From Saccharimonas sp963550135 (GTDB lineage: Bacteria > Patescibacteriota > Saccharimonadia > Saccharimonadales > Saccharimonadaceae), in the NCBI GenBank assembly GCA_963550135.1, contig CAUVBP010000008.1, positions 1 to 48,579 of the forward strand: 48,579 nucleotides of DNA, given 5' to 3'. Numbering within the stretch: the first letter of the stretch is position 1; each line of letters starts with the position of its first letter. This document shows, one piece after another, positions 17,517 to 26,246 of this stretch. The position numbers were made by a program, and so were the translations under genes. The notes beneath the pieces were generated by a model. The model was not told the origin of the DNA and made no database searches. It saw nothing but the letters and a program-made list of their open reading frames with translations.

Positions 17517-19673
17517 TTAACTTTTAACGATATACCAAACCATCCAATAAAATGACCAGCCGCCAAACGTTACCTTTTGGTAACGGCAGGCTATCGTAAA
17601 TAAACCTACTCTAATTTTATAAGGACATGGCCGAGAGGTTGGCCCTTCAGGGTTAGGTGCAGGCATCTCATTATCAACTTGTACGGTCGCAGACTTGCCG
17701 ACGTAACCGTCAGCTTTAACGCCTGTCACCGTGACTTTTCTGCTCGTCGATACGTCTACATCGGTAATATCAAGCTGCCGTTGTTCGCCAACCGTGTAAC
17801 CAAGGTTAGTATCATCTAGGTTAACTAACCAGCGCGAAGACAGCTCATCAACTGGCTGCCAATTTAGCCGAATTGTCGCCTTATTGCCATTTCGCTCAAT
17901 AATTTTTGCCGAAACCTGAGGCGCTCCAGGGCCAACAGGCCGATTAGGCTTTATGCCAACTTTAACAGGTGCCGATATGTTTGACACTGTGTCGTTGCTA
18001 GCACTCATTCGCACTTGCATGATGCCATCAAACTTTTCATTATAGACATGGCTGGCAACCGGACTTGTTGTCGTTTGATCGATCTTACCATCACCATCAA
18101 AATCCCACTCGTACTTTGTGATACTACCATCAACTACGTACGAATCACCGGCATCAAAGGTAATCTTCTGTCCAACCTCCGCATAATATTCGCCAATTTT
18201 CAGTTTGGCGTTCGGACGATTCTTAATTTTAGTTAAGGCTTTACTTAGCGCAGCAATGGTGTCATTTTCACCACCGCTAACAATTACTTGGCCAGTGGTC
18301 TGGCTGGCCATATCCTCATACGAACCTTCCAGGTGTTTTTCTACAACTGGATAAATATTGACTGGATCTATCTCCAACGAACGCTTAGCCACAGCCGCCA
18401 CGGTCGAACCATCAACCTTATCTGGCTCGTGATAGCCAGCATCAGTCAACAAAATTATCGCTTTCGTCGCCTCCTTCTGCCATTTCATCTCATTCATCGC
18501 TACCATACTAGCGTGCAGTGCCGCCTCCGGATCATCGTCACCACCTTCAATAGAGATATCTTCAAGCTTACCAAGCATGTCGGTAGTATCTGACTGCAAA
18601 TCTGATAATTTCTTGGCAGTATATTCATCACCAGCATCACGATACACCACCAGCCCAACTCGTCCGTTCATTTCTTTGATTTTTGAACTATAATTTCTAA
18701 TAAATGTTTTCATCTGGTCAATATATGGCGACATTGACCCAGTAGTATCCAAAACAAATACCACGTCAGTTCCAGTTGTGCCCATATTATTGTTTATAGG
18801 TTTGTCATTGATCTTTGTATCGCTTTGTGGAGTAGGAGCAGTCTTTATAACCTTTTTTAACCGGCTGGCCGCCTCGCGAACACCGTCGTCAATCGGCCCA
18901 TTGGAATTGGCGTACTTACCATGACCCTCAACGTCCCAAACAAACTTTGAACTGCCACAAACATAATCGTTAGCTAGACACCATAATCCGGTTTTTGAGT
19001 TATCTTCGTTCGGCAAAAACGGTTTTCGGGCACCAAGCGCGCCGTTGTCAACGTGGCAATTAGCAATTTCGCGCCGATAAGCTGATAATTTCTCGTTACG
19101 ACAAGCTGGCGGAAATATCCCTTCGCCCTCTGGTAAATATAATTTAGGATCACCGAATAACATATTAAAGACTATTTTATTCTTGACGCCAGACGAGATA
19201 TTTGGCAATGCTTGGCCAACTACCTGCGCACCCTGTGAAATACCGCCCAGAATGAAAAATTCGTTAGGACATTTTCGGTGTCGAGCATCTAGATAAGCGC
19301 GCAATTCTGCGACACCTTCTTTCACGCTTTTGCCGTAAGTGTTTCCCATACCACCACTAATCTTGGCGCCAATAGCATTGCCATTCCAGACATTACTGAC
19401 GTCAACCGCTGGATATTGATTGCCGCCATAGCTTTCACTACCAAGCTCGTAGAAGTTTAACTGTTTTTTATCTACTCTACTTTCTAGCTGTGTGCGGAAA
19501 GTTAAAGATTCTTTAGCATTAAATCCTTGCCCAGAACCACGAGCGAATATAGCTGTAACTAGTGTACATTTATCATCGACCTTCTTCGCCATAACTCTAG
19601 CATCAAAGACGAACACACTAGCAATTATAGTTACTAAAGATACCACATAAATTAATGCTTTTTGCTTAATCAT
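17517..19673 (-). CDS. Secreted cutinase-like esterase fused to VWA and PKD domains
   Basis: This 718-residue protein starts with a signal peptide (hydrophobic about 7-24, possible cleavage after VMA at 28). Residues about 33-275 form a cutinase-type alpha/beta hydrolase. The nucleophile elbow is GISQGAQ (S146), D236 lies between C232 and C239 as in cutinases, and H251 completes the triad. Next comes a von Willebrand A domain (about 303-480) with a MIDAS start DTTGSM (D309, T311, S313). A PKD domain (about 490-575, YEWDFDGDG) and a fibronectin-like region follow. The protein ends in a tryptophan-rich hydrophobic tail. Cutinase-like enzymes hydrolyse ester lipids; VWA and PKD domains mediate adhesion. 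Binding to, and attack on, a host envelope is an attractive inference. It overlaps the preceding gene by eight bases. Confidence 0.85.
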   Translation of the reverse strand: MIKQKALIYVVSLVTIIASVFVFDARVMAKKVDDKCTLVTAIFARGSGQGFNAKESLTFRTQLESRVDKKQLNFYELGSESYGGNQYPAVDVSNVWNGNAIGAKISGGMGNTYGKSVKEGVAELRAYLDARHRKCPNEFFILGGISQGAQVVGQALPNISSGVKNKIVFNMLFGDPKLYLPEGEGIFPPACRNEKLSAYRREIANCHVDNGALGARKPFLPNEDNSKTGLWCLANDYVCGSSKFVWDVEGHGKYANSNGPIDDGVREAASRLKKVIKTAPTPQSDTKINDKPINNNMGTTGTDVVFVLDTTGSMSPYIDQMKTFIRNYSSKIKEMNGRVGLVVYRDAGDEYTAKKLSDLQSDTTDMLGKLEDISIEGGDDDPEAALHASMVAMNEMKWQKEATKAIILLTDAGYHEPDKVDGSTVAAVAKRSLEIDPVNIYPVVEKHLEGSYEDMASQTTGQVIVSGGENDTIAALSKALTKIKNRPNAKLKIGEYYAEVGQKITFDAGDSYVVDGSITKYEWDFDGDGKIDQTTTSPVASHVYNEKFDGIMQVRMSASNDTVSNISAPVKVGIKPNRPVGPGAPQVSAKIIERNGNKATIRLNWQPVDELSSRWLVNLDDTNLGYTVGEQRQLDITDVDVSTSRKVTVTGVKADGYVGKSATVQVDNEMPAPNPEGPTSRPCPYKIRVGLFTIACRYQKVTFGGWSFYWMVWYIVKS

Positions 19674-20139
19674 AAATTTGGCCCTTTCTTCTTATAAATA
19701 AATATACTTCAGTACTATTGGTTGAATTGTTGTAATCAATCATTATGCTAAACTGATAATCCCCTCTCTCTCCGACGTATTCGCACGAGTCTAAAACTTT
19801 ACTATCATCATAATCCACGCACCTGCTATGGTTTCTATTAATATCTGAAGAATTTTCGATAAACCTCTTAACGCTATTTTGCGTAATTTTATCCTTTATA
19901 GTCCAAGATTTAGACGCCTCTGGACAAGCTCCTGAGAAACATAAAAATCTTGGCGGGACTACTCTAGAGTCGGTTTGTTGCCAACCATCTAACGGCTTAA
20001 AACTATCCGCCACCGCCTCAATGTCCTTCGTATCACCCTGCCAAGACAACACATAAACCAACACTCCTGCTAAAGTCAGCAGAATAATAGCTGCAGATAA
20101 TATCACTTTTTTGAGGTTAACCTTTTTATTGCTACTCAT
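19666..20139 (-). CDS. Small membrane-anchored extracytoplasmic protein, partner of the cutinase-VWA protein
   Basis: This 157-residue protein has a basic start and one membrane helix (about residues 12-30). The remaining part is predicted outside and has cysteines (FLCFSGACPEA and later C residues) that could form disulfides. I recognise no family. The ATG at 20139 is preceded by a strong AGGAGG and it overlaps the cutinase-VWA gene by eight bases, so the two are co-translated. It might hold or help export the large partner. Confidence 0.7.
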   Translation of the reverse strand: MSSNKKVNLKKVILSAAIILLTLAGVLVYVLSWQGDTKDIEAVADSFKPLDGWQQTDSRVVPPRFLCFSGACPEASKSWTIKDKITQNSVKRFIENSSDINRNHSRCVDYDDSKVLDSCEYVGERGDYQFSIMIDYNNSTNSTEVYLFIRRKGQIYD

Positions 20140-20156
20140 ACTATACCTCCTCGCAA

Positions 20157-20231
20157 TTAAAAAGCGCCCAAAGGGGCGCTAAAATTCAAAATAGTTGGTG
20201 TATTCACTGGTGGCGTACCATCACAGGACAT
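20157..20231 (-). CDS. Predicted 24-residue leaderless leader peptide
   Basis: ATG at 20231 begins a 24-codon frame: MSCDGTPPVN, then TPTILNFSAP, then LGAF and TAA. It lies exactly six bases after a TATAAT, as for other genes here. Its last codons form the terminator hairpin and the stop codon sits in the T-tract. A ribosome reaching the stop would cover the hairpin, so translation could control read-through to the downstream membrane/cutinase genes. It could instead be a chance frame before a plain terminator. No homology is claimed. Confidence 0.45.
   Translation of the reverse strand: MSCDGTPPVNTPTILNFSAPLGAF
20158..20180 (-). terminator. Intrinsic terminator in the leader of the cutinase operon
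   Basis: On the minus strand AGCGCCC, a CTTT loop and GGGCGCT form a perfect 7-bp stem followed by a T-rich tail. It lies between the promoter at 20238-20266 and the Shine-Dalgarno sequence of the next gene. No convincing promoter follows it, so it must be partly read through if the downstream genes are expressed from this promoter. Confidence 0.8.
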
Positions 20232-20237
20232 ATATTT

Positions 20238-20266
20238 ATTATAACTTAAGGCTTTTACAATGTCTA
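20238..20266 (-). promoter_or_regulatory. Promoter of the cutinase operon leader
   Basis: TAGACA (20266-20261), a 17-base spacer and TATAAT (20243-20238) are near consensus. The -35 box includes the TAG stop of the preceding 829-residue gene. Six bases then lead to the ATG of the 24-codon frame at 20231. Confidence 0.7.
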
Positions 20267-22753
20267 ATTAGAAACACCAAGCGTACTTTCTCGCCTACTG
20301 CAAGCCACATAAACTGCTACTGCACCAACCAATTTTGTCAGCCACGAAGTAACACTGGTACTGCTACCATTTGAGATTTTATTATTTTCAGGATTTAGCC
20401 GGCTATCATCAGTCCATAACGCCGCTAAGGGATGAGCAAAAGCAACCTTATGTAGTTTTTCCGCCTGGCTGCCGCTATTATCATTTAGTTGGCAATCCAG
20501 GTCATTGTCATTATTCATTTCTATTTGATTCGTATAGTCCGCAGTTGGTTGACTATGCAGACTGTCTACCTCGCTGTTAGTATGCTCATCCCTCAAATCA
20601 ACGTATATTGTGTCGTTTTCGTTTGGTTGTGTCATTCTTGTTTGCTGAGCTTTTTGACGAACTGGTTTGTCGTATTCAAAGTCCGCTTGATCAATCAATC
20701 GATTTGACGCCTCATCCGGATTAGGCCATAGTTCAGAGGTTTGTCTCTCGTCATGCTCTTGCAAGCCGCTTGACGTCTTATCCAGTTTAGATAATAGTTC
20801 AGATTTTAAAGACCCGCTCGGCGGCAAGGCTGGATTTACCATCTCATCCAATTTTGGCCATCGCTCAGAGGACCAGTCAGAACGCAATTGAAGATTTATC
20901 TCAGTAGTATTTTTCGGCTCCAGGTCTTGCTCAAAATCAGCTTTTGGCGCTCGTTCGTTCTGTGGTAAAGTCGGCAAGTCGTTATCGCCATCTATTAATA
21001 CTGTCTCACGCTGCATAGACTCGTCTCTATGGTTATTAGCAAAACTTTCTTTCCGGTCAACTACAAAGATTTCATTTTCGCTAGCCCAACCAGCAGTTTC
21101 TGCGGGCAATTTTACAGCAGGAGTATTCGCAACCGTTTCTACCTGCTTTGTCTGATTAAACGCACTATCGCTGTAATGTATATTATGATTTTTAACAACT
21201 GCTTTTTTTGACGGCGCACTTTCCTTCTCGGCAGACTCTACGGCTGAATCCTCTCCATCTGATGTATTTCGTACAGCGTTTACCAGTCGAGTTTCTGGCA
21301 GAGTTTTTTTGAAATAATCAATAGATTCAACCGCGGAAGGAGAGCTAATATTATACTTTTTATCATCAGCTAACGGGTTTTGCTTATCTATCGACGGATT
21401 TTTTTGAGATTCTAAAGACATCTCGGCTGAGACTTCAAAATCTGTTGATGAATCACTATTAGGCTTAGTTGTAATATTTTTGGGAGTAGTTTTTTTAAGT
21501 AGATTGTTCTTTGTGCTAATAGGTTTTGGCTTTGGAGATGGCGGCTCTTGCGTACCGTCTTCTCTGTCGACCGCAGTAGAAGTCTCATTATCGGCTAGAG
21601 TATTATTCGCGTCCATTGGCATGATTAACACTTTTTCTATAGCTGGCTCTTTCTGAGAGTGAGCTGTTGCAACAGTACTGCCAGTATCTTCTGGCTTAGG
21701 TATTTCAATCGCCTGATGAGTGTTGGCTGACGAGATTTGTTCAGTTGTATTAACAGCTGACGACACCTCCTGGTCGGCATGTTTGTTTGAACGCTGAGCT
21801 GTTTGGGTAGCACGACGTACTGTTACTGTTTGCTGATTAATAAGCTTATCCGAGTCATCCGCTGCGCGGTCTACTGCTCGCGGTAATTCATCTTGCTTGA
21901 TGCGCTCATTGGTATTATCGCTGTCGATTTGTGCATGAGGTTCTTTCGATGCTTTAGCAGTCGAATTAGAATTGGCCTCAAGATTAGCACTGCCGTCATC
22001 GCTACTCGTTGTTTTTTTCACTACATTAGCTATATGAGCTGTAGTTGATTTTTCTTCGTCATCGCCATGGCTTTCGTCGACTTCATGGTTCAAAGATTCT
22101 GAGCTTCTTGACTCTGCAGCCTGAGATAGCGCCGCTTCAGATGGCTCCCTTTGTTTGTTAGACGGCCAGAGAGGTGATTGAGTATCTGCTAGCGGTTGCT
22201 CTTCGGGTTTAAATTCAGGCCTAGGTTCTGGTTCTGACTCAGGTTCAGGCGTACTTGAGCTGTCTTCTTCAGCAGCTGGCGGCTGTTCTCTACTAGTGTC
22301 ATCAGGCGTCGGCTGTGCCCAGACAATCTCGCCCGGTGCTTTATCTTCTTGGAGTAATTTCTCTAGGGTGCTGAGTTGCTCCGTTGGTTGACTCTCGTTA
22401 TTCTTTGCCACCATCGCCGCCTGACGCTCGGCGCACAATAGCGCAAAATCACAACCAACGCAGGCGATCGTTCCAAATTTTTCACACAAATCGGGGCCAA
22501 CTGGTGTCGATATTTCTGAGCTATTGTTACTGTTTGTATCGCTCATCGTGGTGTCGAGCTTTTCTTTGCCGCCAGCCACCGCTACTAGATCAAGGCCGCT
22601 TACCGCTTCATCTGTATCAGCACCACCTGCTTCGCCAGCACCAGACGAAAAATTGTCACTCTCAACACCGCCCCTCAGCGACGCAAACACATCAAAACCA
22701 TCACCGTCAACTCCTGCCGGTGATGATTCTAATGTAGTCGCCTCCCCAATCAT
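20264..22753 (-). CDS. Large acidic, low-complexity protein with a cysteine motif and C-terminal membrane anchor
   Basis: This 829-residue protein has no signal peptide. Near residues 89-106 it carries four cysteines spaced C-x7-C-x2-C-x5-C, which could bind zinc or an iron-sulfur cluster. Most of the rest is Ser/Thr/Glu/Asn-rich and probably disordered. Around residues 630-705 there are about three imperfect copies of a motif resembling SExWPxLDExxxxL. Near the end a short hydrophobic stretch (about 800-815, SWLTKLVGAVAVYVAC) followed by Arg suggests a tail anchor with the bulk in the cytoplasm. It overlaps the flavin reductase gene by ATGA. No family is recognised. A later start at the ATG at 22546 is possible but lacks a Shine-Dalgarno sequence. 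Confidence 0.75.
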   Translation of the reverse strand: MIGEATTLESSPAGVDGDGFDVFASLRGGVESDNFSSGAGEAGGADTDEAVSGLDLVAVAGGKEKLDTTMSDTNSNNSSEISTPVGPDLCEKFGTIACVGCDFALLCAERQAAMVAKNNESQPTEQLSTLEKLLQEDKAPGEIVWAQPTPDDTSREQPPAAEEDSSSTPEPESEPEPRPEFKPEEQPLADTQSPLWPSNKQREPSEAALSQAAESRSSESLNHEVDESHGDDEEKSTTAHIANVVKKTTSSDDGSANLEANSNSTAKASKEPHAQIDSDNTNERIKQDELPRAVDRAADDSDKLINQQTVTVRRATQTAQRSNKHADQEVSSAVNTTEQISSANTHQAIEIPKPEDTGSTVATAHSQKEPAIEKVLIMPMDANNTLADNETSTAVDREDGTQEPPSPKPKPISTKNNLLKKTTPKNITTKPNSDSSTDFEVSAEMSLESQKNPSIDKQNPLADDKKYNISSPSAVESIDYFKKTLPETRLVNAVRNTSDGEDSAVESAEKESAPSKKAVVKNHNIHYSDSAFNQTKQVETVANTPAVKLPAETAGWASENEIFVVDRKESFANNHRDESMQRETVLIDGDNDLPTLPQNERAPKADFEQDLEPKNTTEINLQLRSDWSSERWPKLDEMVNPALPPSGSLKSELLSKLDKTSSGLQEHDERQTSELWPNPDEASNRLIDQADFEYDKPVRQKAQQTRMTQPNENDTIYVDLRDEHTNSEVDSLHSQPTADYTNQIEMNNDNDLDCQLNDNSGSQAEKLHKVAFAHPLAALWTDDSRLNPENNKISNGSSTSVTSWLTKLVGAVAVYVACSRRESTLGVSN

Positions 22754-23412
22754 TGCTCAAAAAATGTCTCCGTTGAAATATGTGATTCATCAACACCAGC
22801 GGCGGTTAGTTTTTGCCAAACATCGCGCACAAACGGCAAGCTGCCGCAGACCAGAAAGTGCGCATCGTCCGGCGTTTCAGTGACGATTTTCGCCACCTCA
22901 AACCGCCCGTTATGCCAGCCATCTTTTTCCTCAACCTGCTGGCGGGTACTAAACTTGTTGACCTTGATAGGCGAGGCCGCTAACTCCTCTGAGAACACCA
23001 TATATTCCGGCGATTTTTGGCTCAAATAGAGAAAGGTTGGCTGCTTGGCGTCCGCCAAAATACTCCAAATCGGACTCAGCCCGCACCCCGCCGCGATGCC
23101 AACCAGCGGCCGCTCGGTCTGCGGGTTAAAATCACCGTACGCCCGGCTAATGTGCAGCGTGTCGCCAACCTGGCGCGAACACAAATAGCTCGAAAATTCA
23201 CCACCCACATTTTTGACGGTAATTGACATCAGTTCCTCATGCGGGCGCGAAGAAATACTATAAGCCTTGCCTTCGCGCACCTGGCTGCCCTCGATAAACA
23301 CCGTGATGTATTGCCCCGCCATAAAGTCAAACGGCCGCGCAAAATACAGAGTCATCACCTCGGGATTTTCCTGGCGCACCCGCACAATTTCGACGGTTAG
23401 TGAATCACGCAT
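22750..23412 (-). CDS. FNR-type flavin oxidoreductase
   Basis: This 220-residue protein has the ferredoxin-NADP+ reductase fold. An FAD-binding barrel (about 1-95) carries AYSISS, the form of the RxYS motif, and FMAGQYITVF. An NAD(P)-binding domain follows (about 100-220) with GIAAGCGLSPI and FLVCGSLPFV. There is no [2Fe-2S] domain. Such enzymes pass electrons between NAD(P)H and ferredoxin or flavodoxin. It overlaps nrdG by 16 bases, so it may supply electrons to reduce the NrdG cluster or to NrdD; this role is inferred from position. AAGG lies about nine bases before the ATG. Confidence 0.85.
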   Translation of the reverse strand: MRDSLTVEIVRVRQENPEVMTLYFARPFDFMAGQYITVFIEGSQVREGKAYSISSRPHEELMSITVKNVGGEFSSYLCSRQVGDTLHISRAYGDFNPQTERPLVGIAAGCGLSPIWSILADAKQPTFLYLSQKSPEYMVFSEELAASPIKVNKFSTRQQVEEKDGWHNGRFEVAKIVTETPDDAHFLVCGSLPFVRDVWQKLTAAGVDESHISTETFFEQ

Positions 23413-24140
23413 TCGTCAACATACCTTTCCATTATTTTTTGAGCAGCTCTAAATTCCTCATCGGTAAACGTGTGGTAATTGGCAAATTTCGGGCTGATAG
23501 TAGTGCCAGTGCGAAAATGCTGCAAAGCAAAGCGCTTGGCGCCCTTGACCAACTGACCAATCTTTTCAAAATCCGCGACTTCCAGCTGCTCGCGAACGAT
23601 CGTCGTCCGAAACTCATGGCCAATCCCTGAGTCAATCATCAGCCGCACGTTTTCCCTAATTGCCTCCAGGTCAATCGGCCGCGCCGCAATCTCCACATAC
23701 TTTTCCAGCGGACCCTTGACATCCATGGCGATGAAATCAATCGTCCCTTCTTCAACCATGCCGCGCACCATATCCGGGTGCGTACCATTAGTATCCAGTT
23801 TGACGTCAAAGCCCAGCTTTTTAATCATCCGGCAAAGCACGGGCAGATCTTCGTTGACCGTCGGCTCACCGCCAGAAATCACCACGCCGTCTAGCTTGCC
23901 GATGCGCGATTTTAGGAATATCATCGCCTCCTCGACCGGGATGCTCGGCGCCAAACGCTCGGGCAGTACCAACTCCGGATTATGACAATAGCCGCAGCGC
24001 ATGTTACAGCCAGAGAGGAACAGCGCTGCCGCCACGTGCCCCGGATAGTCCACCAGCGACAGCTTCTGAATCCCGCCAATCGCTACCTTAAGCTGGGACA
24101 GCGACGGCGTTGACTCGCTGATGTTCGGCGGCATCGTCAT
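23397..24140 (-). CDS. nrdG: Anaerobic ribonucleotide reductase activating enzyme (radical SAM)
   Basis: This 247-residue radical SAM protein has the CxxxCxxC cluster motif (C45, C49, C52, in CNMRCGYC), a GGEP motif for SAM binding (ISGGEPTV) and the pattern of NrdG/pyruvate formate-lyase activases. It generates the glycyl radical of NrdD using SAM and an electron from a low-potential donor. The ATG at 24140 has GAGGGAG five bases upstream, so the start inside nrdD looks real and the two genes overlap by 53 bases. Its length is nearer the longer NrdG2 form than the 154-residue E. coli protein. Confidence 0.92.
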   Translation of the reverse strand: MTMPPNISESTPSLSQLKVAIGGIQKLSLVDYPGHVAAALFLSGCNMRCGYCHNPELVLPERLAPSIPVEEAMIFLKSRIGKLDGVVISGGEPTVNEDLPVLCRMIKKLGFDVKLDTNGTHPDMVRGMVEEGTIDFIAMDVKGPLEKYVEIAARPIDLEAIRENVRLMIDSGIGHEFRTTIVREQLEVADFEKIGQLVKGAKRFALQHFRTGTTISPKFANYHTFTDEEFRAAQKIMERYVDECVIH

Positions 24141-26223
24141 AATGCTCCCTCATGTCAAATTCAGCTTGCTTGCCGTTATTCCACTGAGAAACTGGACGCA
24201 AGAAACCAACCACCCGCGAGTAGACCTCAGTACTTTCGCCGCAATTCGGGCAAGCCGGGTGTTCGCCGACGATATAGCCGTGGTTAGCACAAATTGAAAA
24301 GCTTGGCGTAAAGGTAAAGTACGGCAATTTGTAATTTTCGCAAATAGTCTTAACTAATTTTTTCAGCGTCTGCGGATCGTCCATGCGCTCGCCCAGGAAG
24401 AAGTGAATCACCGTACCGCCAGTATATTTGGTTTGCAGATTATCCTGCAAATCCATCAGCTCGAACAAGTCGTCGGTGTAATTGACCGGCAAGTGGCTGG
24501 AGTTGGTGTAAAACGGATGCTTAACCGCCGCGCCCAAGCCATTGGCAAAGTGTGCTCGGTCGGGGAAGCTGGCCTTGTCGAGCCGCGCCAAGCGGTAGGT
24601 CGTACCCTCAGCCGGCGTCGCCTCCAGGTTGTAATTATTGCCCGTTTCTTTCTGGTATTCCACCAAGCGGTCGCGCATAAAGTCAAGCGTTTTCTCGGCA
24701 AACGCCTTACCCTTTTCCGTGCCAATGTCGACGCCCAGCAAGTTCAACGCTGCCTCGTTAGTACCGATCAGCCCGATAGTCGAGAAGTGATTTTTCCAGT
24801 ATTCATTGAAGCGCTTTTTAATATCGCGCAGATAAAACTTAGTGTACGGATACAGGCTGATATCCGAATCGGTCAGCTGCTCCAGCACCTTGCGTTTGGT
24901 CTCCAGACTGTCGCGTGCCATATCCATCAGCTCGCCCAGGCCCTTGAAAAACTCTTTCTCGTTCTTCGATTTCAGCGCCAAGCGCGGCAGGTTAATCGTC
25001 ACCACACCAATTGAACCGGTCATCGGGTTGGAGCCAAACAGACCGCCGCCGCGATACTCCAGCTGGCGATTATCGATCCGCAAGCGGCAGCACATCGAGC
25101 GCGCATCCTCTGGATCCATGTCGGAATTGATGAAGTTCGAGAAATACGGAATGCCATACTTGGCGCTGGCTTCCCAAAGATTTTCAATGACCGGATTATC
25201 CCAGTTGAAATCTTTAGTAATATTGACCGTCGGAATCGGGAAGGTAAAGACCCGGCCGTTGGCGTCGCCCTCAGACAATACCTCCAGCAGCGCCTTATTA
25301 AGCATATTCATCTCTTCCTGATAATCGCCGTAGTTAGTATCCTGCATCTCGCCGCCGATGATCACCGGGTTGCCAGCCATGTGCTTCGGACATTCTAGAT
25401 CAAGCGTAATGTTGGTAAACGGCGTCTGGAAGCCAACCCGCGTTGGCACATTGACGTTAAAGACAAATTCTTGCAGCGCTTGCTTAACCTCGTCATAACT
25501 CAGCTTATCAGCGCGAATAAACGGCGCTAGTAGCGTGTCAAAATCCGAGAACGCCTGAGCGCCAGCCGCCTCGCCCTGCAGGGTGTAGAAGAAATTGACC
25601 ACCTGTCCAAGAGCTGAACGGAAATGCTTAGCCGGTTTGGAGGCAACTTTGTTTTTAACGCCAGTGAAGCCTTGGCGCAGTAAATCCATCAGATCCCAGC
25701 CAACACAGTAAACACTCAGCAAATTGAGGTCGTGAATATGCAAATCGCCCTCTTTATGCGCCCGGCCGATTTTCGGCGAATAAATCTTATCCAGCCAGTA
25801 GGTCTTGGTAATTTCCGCCGAAACGTAGTTATTCAGGCCCTGCAAACTATAGCCCATGTTGGAATTTTCTTTGACCTTCCAGTCCAAGTTGTTGACGTAT
25901 TTATCGATCAAATCGACATGTGCGTTGGATGTAATTTCACGCAGTTTTTTATGCTGGTCGCGGTAGATGATGTAAGCCTTGGCAGTTTTCTTGAACTTGG
26001 AATCAATCAGCGTGTCCTCGACGATGTCTTGGATTTCCTCAACACCTGGCACTAGACGCGTCTGGCGAGCTTCTAGCTGTTTAAGTACTTTATCGGTAAG
26101 CTTAGCAGCAGCTTTTTCGTCGAATTCGCCAGTTTCGGCGCCAGCTCGAGCAATCGCTTTAGTAATCTTGGAAGCGTCAAACTTCACTTTACGGCCGTCG
26201 CGCTTTTTGATTGTTTGATACAT
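24088..26223 (-). CDS. nrdD: Anaerobic (class III) ribonucleoside-triphosphate reductase
   Basis: This 711-residue protein has an N-terminal ATP-cone (about 1-90) and the catalytic ten-stranded barrel. The glycyl radical segment near the C-terminus reads RVVGFL, with G673 as the radical site. A zinc site precedes it: C645-x2-H648, then C658-x2-C661, so one usual cysteine is His. The reaction reduces NTPs to dNTPs in the absence of oxygen, activated by NrdG. The window has no aerobic class I enzyme. The ATG at 26223 has a GGAGGG Shine-Dalgarno sequence. Transcription is predicted to be controlled by NrdR. Confidence 0.97.
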   Translation of the reverse strand: MYQTIKKRDGRKVKFDASKITKAIARAGAETGEFDEKAAAKLTDKVLKQLEARQTRLVPGVEEIQDIVEDTLIDSKFKKTAKAYIIYRDQHKKLREITSNAHVDLIDKYVNNLDWKVKENSNMGYSLQGLNNYVSAEITKTYWLDKIYSPKIGRAHKEGDLHIHDLNLLSVYCVGWDLMDLLRQGFTGVKNKVASKPAKHFRSALGQVVNFFYTLQGEAAGAQAFSDFDTLLAPFIRADKLSYDEVKQALQEFVFNVNVPTRVGFQTPFTNITLDLECPKHMAGNPVIIGGEMQDTNYGDYQEEMNMLNKALLEVLSEGDANGRVFTFPIPTVNITKDFNWDNPVIENLWEASAKYGIPYFSNFINSDMDPEDARSMCCRLRIDNRQLEYRGGGLFGSNPMTGSIGVVTINLPRLALKSKNEKEFFKGLGELMDMARDSLETKRKVLEQLTDSDISLYPYTKFYLRDIKKRFNEYWKNHFSTIGLIGTNEAALNLLGVDIGTEKGKAFAEKTLDFMRDRLVEYQKETGNNYNLEATPAEGTTYRLARLDKASFPDRAHFANGLGAAVKHPFYTNSSHLPVNYTDDLFELMDLQDNLQTKYTGGTVIHFFLGERMDDPQTLKKLVKTICENYKLPYFTFTPSFSICANHGYIVGEHPACPNCGESTEVYSRVVGFLRPVSQWNNGKQAEFDMREHYDDAAEHQRVNAVAVPA

Positions 26224-26246
26224 ATTACCCTCCTGAATGCATCATT

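Noticed and set aside
24403..25014. 203-codon plus-strand frame opposite nrdD
   Set aside because: nrdD is well conserved here and the frame has no recognisable protein pattern. It is explained by the codon bias of nrdD.
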